Of a DNA stretch of 14,406 nt, positions 7,490 to 13,300 are shown in pieces. The stretch spans positions 2,901-17,306 of the forward strand of contig DXTB01000021.1 in the NCBI GenBank assembly GCA_019410105.1, written 5' to 3'. The DNA is from Clostridiales bacterium. Its GTDB lineage: Bacteria; Bacillota_A; Clostridia; Oscillospirales; Oscillospiraceae. The position numbers and the translations under genes are program-made. Under the pieces are notes generated by a model. The model ran no database searches. It saw only the letters and a list, made by a program, of their open reading frames with translations, and had not been told where the DNA came from. How positions within the stretch are numbered: the stretch's first letter is position 1; each line of letters opens with the position of its first letter.

Positions 7490-8293
7490 TCAGCGGTAAA
7501 ACCAGTGGGCGCCGGTCGTCATGACGTGAGTTCTGTTTTCCATAATCCAATGGTTGTTGGTCAGCGCCGGTGCCAGGAAGTACAGGCTGTCCTTGGCCAC
7601 GTTGACCCCCTCCAAGCAGAGCTTGGCCGCCTGAATGCTCTGTTCCGTGGGCTCCTGATAGATTGTGCCATTGCGCACAGGGGTAAACTGCCCGCCCCAC
7701 CGGTCGTCAAAGATCACACCGTAGATGGTGTCCGGGAAGTCCGGGGAATCCACCCGGTTAAGTACCACGTTGCCCACTGCGATCTGTCCCTCCAGAGGCT
7801 CTCCCCGGCTCTCCGCCGAGATGATGCGGGACAGCCAGTAGAGCTTGTCCTCCCGGTTGTAGTCGGGCTGCGTCGTTGCGCTGCCTCCCCCGTTGACCGA
7901 CACTACGCCGGTGGCCGGATTCCAGTCCACGGTGGCGCCCAGCGCCTCTGCCAACACCCGCACCGGCACAAGCGTACGCCCCGCCTTCAAATGGACGCCG
8001 TCTTTGGCATACAGCGTACGGCCATTTGCTTCTATGTAGGCATCACCCGGCCGGGCCGTCAGCTTCAGCCCCTCCGCCCGGACCACAGCCCGGTCTTTCA
8101 CCCAATCCACCTCTGCATCGGGGCGCAGCGCCTCCGTTATCGTCCGCAGGGGGACATAGGTAGTGTTTTGATGGACATAGCTGCCGCTGGCGTCCACCGG
8201 TGCGCCGTTGACCCGCAGCGGGCCGGCGGACGCCGCCTGTCCGTTGGTCACCAGAGCCGCACTCAATGCCACGGCCAGTACCAGCTTTTTCAT
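7490..8293 (-). CDS. Secreted SleB/CwlJ-type cell wall hydrolase (copy 2)
   Basis: The start chosen is the ATG at 8293, giving 267 residues that begin with a signal peptide (MKKLVLAVALSAALVTNGQA). The frame stays open upstream to 8479, but that part crosses the promoter and is not signal-like. A copper-amine-oxidase-N domain (about 25-136, with TTYVPLRTITEAL and YIEANGRTLYAKDGV) precedes a Hydrolase_2 domain. The predicted catalytic residue is Glu161 in IISAESRGEPLEGQIAVGNV. It probably cleaves peptidoglycan outside the cell. The RBS AAAGG (8304-8308) with 10-base spacing is weak compared with copy 1. It has its own promoter and terminator, so despite being in tandem the two paralogues are separate units. 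The promoter carries a WalR-type operator and a 10-G tract. Confidence 0.9.
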   Translation of the reverse strand: MKKLVLAVALSAALVTNGQAASAGPLRVNGAPVDASGSYVHQNTTYVPLRTITEALRPDAEVDWVKDRAVVRAEGLKLTARPGDAYIEANGRTLYAKDGVHLKAGRTLVPVRVLAEALGATVDWNPATGVVSVNGGGSATTQPDYNREDKLYWLSRIISAESRGEPLEGQIAVGNVVLNRVDSPDFPDTIYGVIFDDRWGGQFTPVRNGTIYQEPTEQSIQAAKLCLEGVNVAKDSLYFLAPALTNNHWIMENRTHVMTTGAHWFYR

Positions 8294-8316
8294 GGTTCCA
8301 CAACCTTTCTTTGTTT

Positions 8317-8333
8317 TGTAACCAGATTGTAAC
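8317..8333 (+). promoter_or_regulatory. WalR-type direct repeat at wall hydrolase copy 2
   Basis: TGTAAC (8317-8322), five bases, TGTAAC (8328-8333): again an exact WalR consensus, on the strand opposite the gene and over its -10 box, in the same register as at copy 1. Confidence 0.65.
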
Positions 8334-8356
8334 CGCTCTCCCCCCCCCCTTGGCAA
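8326..8356 (-). promoter_or_regulatory. Promoter of wall hydrolase copy 2 with a 10-G spacer tract
   Basis: On the minus strand TTGCCA (8356-8351), a 19-base spacer, and TACAAT (8331-8326). Ten of the spacer bases are an unbroken G run (C run on plus, 8340-8349). The region after the run (GAGAGCGGTTACAAT) is nearly the same as in copy 1. With 19 bases the spacer is two longer than optimal, so loss of two Gs would restore 17. Confidence 0.65.
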
Positions 8357-8409
8357 GGCACAATGTTTTCCTGACTTCCCTCTTTTTTTGATTTTTTTCA
8401 ATTTTCCTC

Positions 8410-8437
8410 TTGACGTATTTGAAAAAGCTGATATAAT
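8410..8437 (+). promoter_or_regulatory. Strong sigma-A promoter of the tRNA-Ser gene
   Basis: TTGACG (8410-8415), 16 bases, perfect TATAAT (8432-8437). Transcription would begin near 8444, about 43 bases before the mature tRNA. It diverges from the hydrolase promoter at 8326-8356. Confidence 0.85.
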
Positions 8438-8486
8438 GATCTCTGCTGCTCGGCTGATGGGCGAGCAAGGATAGAGCACTCACCAT

Positions 8487-8578
8487 GGAGAGATGGCTGA
8501 GTTGGTCGAAGGCGCACGATTGGAAATCGTGTAGGCGTTAATAGCGTCTCGAGGGTTCGAATCCCTCTCTCTCCGCCA
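8487..8578 (+). tRNA. tRNA-Ser (anticodon GGA)
   Basis: The acceptor arm GGAGAGA (8487-8493) pairs perfectly with TCTCTCC (8568-8574), followed by discriminator G and an encoded CCA (8576-8578). The anticodon stem 8515-8519/8527-8531 holds the loop TTGGAAA with anticodon GGA at 8522-8524, reading UCC/UCU serine codons. A long variable arm (about 8532-8550), typical of serine tRNAs, precedes the T arm GAGGG-TTCGAAT-CCCTC (8551-8567). Confidence 0.97.
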
Positions 8579-8610
8579 AAACTCCGCAACCTTTCGGTTG
8601 CGGAGTTTTT
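8579..8610 (+). terminator. Intrinsic terminator of tRNA-Ser
   Basis: Arms 8579-8591 and 8596-8608 (13 bp) with loop TTTC and a T5 run to 8610. It begins immediately after the encoded CCA. Confidence 0.93.
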
Positions 8611-8623
8611 ATTTAATATGAAT

Positions 8624-8658
8624 CAGGCGCCCTGCCAGCTTAGCTGGCAGGGCGCCTG
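8624..8658. repeat. 35-base GC-rich near-perfect palindrome
   Basis: Two 17-bp arms (8624-8640 and 8642-8658) are perfectly complementary around a single base. No T-run follows on either strand. It lies between the tRNA terminator and the tandem terminators of the riboswitch unit. A smaller 7-bp hairpin (8661-8667/8673-8679) follows at once. Possible roles are a third convergent terminator, a cruciform or a dispersed repeat. Confidence 0.75.
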
Positions 8659-8679
8659 TCCGGGGAGCTGTTCTCCCCG

Positions 8680-8810
8680 CCCCAACCCATTCGCAGGCCC
8701 TGCGCGTTCCGTCGGGAGTCTGCGGCCCCGTTCCATTCTCCCCAATGTCCGGGCGGCCGCCTGGCCGGTCCTGGAATTCACCTGTTAAGCGGAACCGTCG
8801 ATCCCGAAAT
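8680..8810. other. Non-coding stretch, nothing recognised
   Basis: The longest frame crossing it (82 codons on the minus strand, 8609-8857) runs through a terminator and has no recognisable protein features. No RNA fold or known site stands out. It may be the scar of a gene once placed after the cobalamin riboswitch. Confidence 0.4.
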
Positions 8811-8842
8811 GAAAAAGCGGATACCTCTGTATCCGCTTTTTC
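8811..8842 (-). terminator. Second tandem terminator of the riboswitch unit
   Basis: Arms 8811-8824 and 8829-8842 (14 bp) with a 4-base loop. A5 on one side and T5 on the other allow it to work on both strands. Confidence 0.85.
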
Positions 8843-8863
8843 CCACCTTGGGAGCAAGTCGAA

Positions 8864-8892
8864 AAAAGCGGTAACCTCAGGTTACCGCTTTT
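8864..8892 (-). terminator. First terminator of the riboswitch unit
   Basis: Arms 8864-8876 and 8880-8892 (13 bp) with a 3-base loop. On the minus strand the stem leads into six Us. The loop on that strand is exactly the TGA stop of the 8-codon ORF at 8903-8877. Confidence 0.88.
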
Positions 8893-8903
8893 GCACGCAC
8901 CAT
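8877..8903 (-). CDS. Possible 8-codon ORF controlled by the riboswitch
   Basis: ATG at 8903 reads MVRAKAVT and stops at TGA (8879-8877). It has an ideally placed RBS, GGAGG (8916-8912) 8 bases upstream, which lies in a hairpin. It may be the start of a lost gene or a leader peptide. Coding status is uncertain. Confidence 0.3.
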   Translation of the reverse strand: MVRAKAVT

Positions 8904-8906
8904 GCC

Positions 8907-9176
8907 TCTCCCCTCCACTCGGGGAGAAACTGCTCCTTGTAGGTCTTCTGACTCACACGTCCAGACAGCTATGCCGCCAGCGCATATCCCCCGCCTTCCC
9001 AGCACAAGCCAGTGACCCGCTTTCACGGAAAGAGGATACGCTCCGTGCTTACAGCTACGTACCCATCCGCACCGAGCGGAGCTGGGCCGTGTTCAGGAAT
9101 TTCACCTGATTCCCTTGTTCAGCGAACAAGAATACGTGTCCCGCCCGGACAGGCGGGGTCGCGTAAATGCCACAAA
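8907..9176 (-). ncRNA. Cobalamin (B12) riboswitch with RBS-sequestering hairpin
   Basis: Reading the minus strand, the conserved B12-box elements appear in order: GGGAATCAGGTGAAATTCC (about 9114-9096), an ACGGCCC segment, AGCTGTAAGC, TCACTGG...GGGAAGGCG, and the 3' signature GAGTCAGAAGACCT (8954-8941), close to the consensus AGxCAGGAxACCTGCC. A plausible P1 pairs 9176-9170 with 8942-8936 with wobbles. After it comes a 7-bp hairpin (8927-8921/8913-8907) whose 3' side contains the RBS GGAGG. Its loop GAGTGGA (8920-8914) is complementary to TCCGCTC (9080-9074, one G-U pair) in the L5 region, as expected for the kissing loop that locks the RBS when cobalamin binds. It has its own promoter, but only an 8-codon ORF and two terminators lie downstream. 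Confidence 0.87.
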
Positions 9177-9206
9177 AGCCGGAGTTCGATATTCAACTGT
9201 GCTTCC

Positions 9207-9235
9207 ATCATATACCGCCCGACCGGGAAAGTCAA
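9207..9235 (-). promoter_or_regulatory. Promoter of the cobalamin riboswitch transcript
   Basis: On the minus strand TTGACT (9235-9230), 17 bases, TATGAT (9212-9207); both are 5/6 matches. Transcription would start near 9200, about 25 bases before the aptamer. The -35 box overlaps the stop codon of the IclR-family gene. Confidence 0.75.
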
Positions 9236-10026
9236 TCCCCTTCCTCAGGCCACTCCTCATAGGCCAGCCGGCGGGAGAGTTCCGCTGCCATATCCATTAC
9301 CAGGGGTGCCAGCGCCTCCAGCCGCGCCCTGGACATACGGGTGGTGGGACCTGAGACACTGATCCCGCCTACAATCCGCCCCGAGTAATCACGCACCGGC
9401 GCCGCCACACAGCGGGCACCCAGCTCCCGCTCCTCGTCCTCCAGGGCATAGCCCCGACTGCGTATCATCTCCAAGCTGTTCACCAGCGCCTCCCGCGTGA
9501 CCAGTGTATGGGGCGTCAGGGCCCGCAGGCCCTTAACTGCTATGTACTCGTTCAGCTTCTGGTTACTGTAATTGAGCAGCAGGAGCTTTCCCGCGCCGGT
9601 GGCGTGGAGCGGGGCGCGTGCGCCTACCCGCTGGCTCACCATCAGGATTCCGTCCGGGCCGTCCACCACATCGGTGCACTCCACTTCCATTTCTGCCTCA
9701 CACCACAGGCACACAGTCTCCTGACAGCGCTGCGCCAACTCTGCCAGGAATGGCCGCGCCACATCCCGCATATTGGTCTGTTCACTGACCAAGCAACCCA
9801 GGCGCGCAAACCGCAGCGACAGAGAGTAGTGCTGCGTACAGGGATCCTGATTGACATAGCCGTACACCTGCAGTGTATTAAGCATCCGCATCACCGTGCT
9901 GGCCGGCATTCCACATTTCTTAGCAACGTCCTGCAGCCGCATAGGGCCCTTACCGCGGGCCATAACCTCCACAATCTGAATGGTTTTTTCAATGGACTGA
10001 TTGACCTTGGATAGTTTTGCATTCAT
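9232..10026 (-). CDS. IclR-family transcriptional regulator
   Basis: The 264-residue protein has an N-terminal winged helix-turn-helix (about residues 10-70, with RLQDVAKKCGMPASTVMRMLNTL as the DNA-reading part) and a C-terminal IclR effector domain. Family signatures are HATGAGKLLL (141-150) and RGYALEDEERELGARCVAAPV (191-211). IclR proteins are dimeric repressors or activators, usually of carbon or aromatic-acid degradation genes, and bind a small carboxylic acid. Conserved-looking Cys residues (Cys63, Cys106, Cys109, Cys117) are frequent here but their role is unknown. The RBS AAAGGGTG (10042-10035) sits 8 bases before the ATG. The gene stands alone: no catabolic operon lies beside it, so its target is unknown. 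No terminator follows; the riboswitch promoter begins within its stop codon. Confidence 0.93.
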   Translation of the reverse strand: MNAKLSKVNQSIEKTIQIVEVMARGKGPMRLQDVAKKCGMPASTVMRMLNTLQVYGYVNQDPCTQHYSLSLRFARLGCLVSEQTNMRDVARPFLAELAQRCQETVCLWCEAEMEVECTDVVDGPDGILMVSQRVGARAPLHATGAGKLLLLNYSNQKLNEYIAVKGLRALTPHTLVTREALVNSLEMIRSRGYALEDEERELGARCVAAPVRDYSGRIVGGISVSGPTTRMSRARLEALAPLVMDMAAELSRRLAYEEWPEEGD

Positions 10027-10065
10027 CGTGCAACACCCTTTACTTCCAATGTCTTTTCATGTAAA

Positions 10066-10094
10066 ATGATACCATATAATTCACGAATTTGCAA
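10066..10094 (-). promoter_or_regulatory. Probable promoter of the IclR-family gene
   Basis: On the minus strand TTGCAA (10094-10089), 17 bases, TATCAT (10071-10066). The spacer contains a small palindrome AATTC-AC-GAATT (10078-10089) that could be an autoregulatory operator. Confidence 0.5.
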
Positions 10095-10162
10095 CAGTTA
10101 AGGGAGCATTTTCCATCACGAAGTTGATAAGAGCAAACAATTTTGTCCGCGACAGGAAGACA

Positions 10163-10194
10163 GCAGCGCCTCTGGATTTCTCCAGAGGCGCTGC
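10163..10194. other. 14-bp hairpin in the intergenic leader
   Basis: Arms 10163-10176 and 10181-10194 are perfectly complementary with loop TTTC. The plus-strand tail ATTGTTTG is only weakly U-rich and no gene ends here, so it may be a weak terminator, a leader structure of the downstream surface protein gene or the 3' end of an unrecognised small RNA. Confidence 0.6.
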
Positions 10195-10203
10195 ATTGTT
10201 TGA

Positions 10204-10222
10204 AAAGGTGTACCTTTACAAA
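10204..10222 (+). repeat. Operator-like repeat, copy 1
   Basis: AAAGGT-GT-ACCTTT (10204-10217), a perfect 6+6 inverted repeat, followed by ACAAA so that a TACAAA box ends it. It is the first of three related elements before the surface protein gene. Confidence 0.6.
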
Positions 10223-10313
10223 CTTTCAGATAGAACGATCCCTGTTTGTATGATACACAAGTCTTCCAGGATTTTCAATACTTTTTCAGCAAATACAAAC
10301 AGTAAAATTGCGC

Positions 10314-10338
10314 TTTAGAAAGGTACACTTTTACAAAG
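10314..10338 (+). repeat. Operator-like repeat, copy 2
   Basis: TTTAGAAAGGT-AC-ACTTTT followed by ACAAAG; the inverted arms are AAAGGT (10319-10324) and ACTTTT (10327-10332). TTGCGC (10308-10313) and TACAAA (10332-10337) could form a weak promoter whose spacer is this element. Confidence 0.6.
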
Positions 10339-10346
10339 CGGACAGT

Positions 10347-10373
10347 TTAGAAAGGTACTACTTTTGTATAAAG
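10347..10373 (+). repeat. Operator-like repeat, copy 3
   Basis: TTTAGAAAGGT-ACT-ACTTTT followed by GTATAAAG; arms AAAGGT (10351-10356) and ACTTTT (10360-10365). It starts exactly 33 bases after copy 2, about three helix turns, and abuts the RBS of the surface protein gene. Confidence 0.6.
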
Positions 10374-10386
10374 GAGAATAGAGCAA

Positions 10387-13300
10387 ATGAGAAAACGACT
10401 ACTAGCAAGCATAATGGCGATGGTACTGTTACCGTCTCTTTTTCCTGTTTCTGCCCTTGCAGTCGAGAGAGACAAGGGCAGCGAGACGCCGGTTGCCTGC
10501 GCCGTGACCGAGGGCTGTACCCTGCAGGCCGGGCATAAGTGTGAGTGCGTCCTGCCCGATGAACCGGAGACCACGGAGGATGATCCCGCCCCCGCTGACA
10601 ATGTGATGTCCGGTAACTGCGGCCTATATGATTATATAAACAAGGAATATACCGATACTGTTAAATGGGCACTTACAGCGAACGATGAGGATGGTTATAC
10701 TCTCACAATTTTCGGTAATGGTCCTATGGGAAATGCTTATATCACGGAAGACAATGTGAGTAGTGGCGAGCCAGAATGGCACTACTCACGCGAGAAGATT
10801 ACTCGAGTAGTAATTCAAGACGGAGTAACCTCTGTTGGCGCGAAATCGTTTAAGAATTATACAAATTTGAAGACGGTAGTTCTTCCGGCCTCTATAACTA
10901 AAATTGGGCAAGATTCGTTTTATGGTTCTGGAATTACCTCCATCACATTACCAGCAAATCTGACTACTATTGAGCCACAAGCATTTTATAAATGTTCTTC
11001 TTTGAATGGAACGATTTCTGTTCCGGTTGGCGTATTTTCCATCCCATCCTATACATTTGCAGCGACGAGCATTAGTAGCATTGAGTTTAATGGAGCCGTC
11101 ACTGAAATTGGAGTTAATGCCTTTATGGGGTGCAGTTCTCTGACAAGCATTACTCTGCCAGATACGGTAACGACGATTGCTCCTGGTGCCTTTAGTAACT
11201 GTATACAGCTTGAAAGTTGCGTTTTTCCAGAAAATCCACAGTTTACAAAAATAAGCAAGGAGACTTTTAAGGGGTGTACTAAGCTGGAAGAAGTCCTCAT
11301 TCCAAGCTCTGTTACCGAAATTGCCGAGAGTGCTTTTCAAGGATGTACTAATTTGAAAAGAGTGGTTCTTTCAAACAACCTTAACACTATTGGTAGCATG
11401 GCATTTAAGGATGCATCTTTAATGGAGGGTGTCTATATTCCGGCATCGCTTTCCTCTATTCCAGAAAATAATCAAATTTTTAAAGGAATGGCAAATAATA
11501 GTGTAATTTATTTGGGTTCAAGCGATTTAATTTCCTTGATGTTGCAGTCAAAGGCTGATCCAACCTCAACAAGCAATGGATTCGATTCAGAGAAAACTTC
11601 TCTGGCCGTTACCGATGGCGGCACCTTTGCGGCGGACACCAAGTTTGAGTCTGGCAAGCTGGCAACTCCCATCAAAGAGGGCAGCATCTTTGATGGCTGG
11701 TACGAAAACGAGGGTTGTACCGGTACCGCTGTGACCAACTCCACAGTAGGAAAGACCTACTACGCCAAGTGGATCGAGCTGAAATCCGATGCTATTTCCA
11801 TGGAGTACGGCTCCACCCAGACGCTCCCGACCATCGAGGGCGTCACCCTCTCCAACTGGCAGTCCAGTGACAGCACCATTGTCTCTATTGAGGACGATCA
11901 GCTCAAGGCAAACAAGGTGGGTAAAACCACCATCACCGCCACAGCCAGAACGGAGGCTGGCGGCACAGGGACGCTGACCGTCAATGTGGAAGTCACCCCC
12001 ATGCGGATCATCTACGGCAAGGCAGCCACAACGCAGAATGACGACGGCATCGGCCGTCCGTACATCACCTACGCGCTGAATGAGGATGGCACCGCGCCCA
12101 AGTTCAGTGACCTGCTGGGCTTCTATCCGGTGAAAGAGGGCAGTCAGAACGGGACCTATGAGGCTGATATCACTAAGGACAAGATCGACCTCAAGCCCGG
12201 CATAGGTGATGACAGCGATGTTTACTATGTTTATCAGAACGATGTAAGCGGAAATATTATACAAACTGACACCCTGCCCACCCACCCCACCACCGATGCG
12301 GACGGCAATCCCCACAGCATCCGGGTGGAGCTGAAGCTGAAAAACCCCAACTACCGTTTCTGCACCGTGGGCACGAATTGGCAGCCGAGTGACACCATCA
12401 TCCTCTATGTTACCTGCTATGAGGAAGGCATGAATGAGGTAGACCTCTATCTGGAGGGAGATGACAAGCCTCTGGAGACCTTTGAGGGAGACCGGGTGTA
12501 CGAGTACACCGGCCAGGGCATCGTTCCTACCACCCGTAACCTGACCACCCTGTACACCAAGGGCACAAGCACTGACCATTCCATCACATCCTTCACCGCC
12601 CACTTCCACGCAGTACAAGAGGGCACCGCCTTTAGCGGAACGCACCTGTACAATCAGACAAACTCCCATCTGACCGCCGATGCACTCAAGGCCATCGCTC
12701 CCACCGAGCTGGGCGTCTACTCCTTTGTCATCAATGGGTATAGCAAGGACACCAAGACCTACTGTTACGCCTCCCGGCGATACAGCATCGTCATGGGAAA
12801 TCCCAAGGGCGAACCTACCTTTGACAAGGTCAGCAGCGGCGTGGAGCTGTCTACCATCACCCTGTCCGGCTCCATGAAGAACGCGGCGGGTATTGAGGTC
12901 GCGGGTACATTCTCCTGGGATGATGGCGACCAGACCGTGGAGCGCGGTAAGTCCTACGCCTGGACCTTTACCCCAGATGATACTGACCACTACAACAAGG
13001 CCACAGGTACGGCTGTGGTGTGGCCCAGCTCCTCCGGCGGAGGCTCCAGCTCCAGCCGTTTCACCGTCAGTGTGGACAGCGGAAAAAACGGCTCCGTCAC
13101 CGTCAGCCCCAAGCGGGCCGAAAAGGGCGACACCGTAACCATCACCGTGAAGCCCAACGAGGGCTATGAGCTGGACAAACTGGTTGTCACCGGCAAGAAT
13201 GGCGGCGAAGTCAAGCTCACCAACGAGGGTGGCGGCAAATACACCTTTAAAATGCCCGCCTCCAGGGTGGAGATTGAGGCGAGCTTCGCAAAAATTGAAA

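Noticed and set aside
8294..8479. N-terminal extension of the second wall hydrolase to 8479
   Set aside because: It would translate through the promoter, the WalR-type site and the 10-G run; the ATG at 8293 gives a proper signal peptide.
8609..8857. 82-codon minus-strand frame as the gene controlled by the cobalamin riboswitch
   Set aside because: It begins beyond the first terminator, has the second terminator inside it, lacks an RBS and resembles no protein family; it also ends in the tRNA terminator region.
8811..8892. ANTAR (EutV-type) dual-hairpin antitermination element
   Set aside because: The two hairpins have loops of 3 and 4 bases and U-tracts of plain terminators, not the six-base loops with conserved A1 and G4.
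8624..8892. CRISPR array or mobile element end
   Set aside because: The hairpins are different in sequence, not regularly spaced, and no transposase, cas gene or target duplication is visible.
10124..10318. 64-codon plus-strand frame between the IclR gene and the surface protein gene
   Set aside because: It crosses the 14-bp hairpin and two operator-like repeats, has no RBS and no recognisable features.
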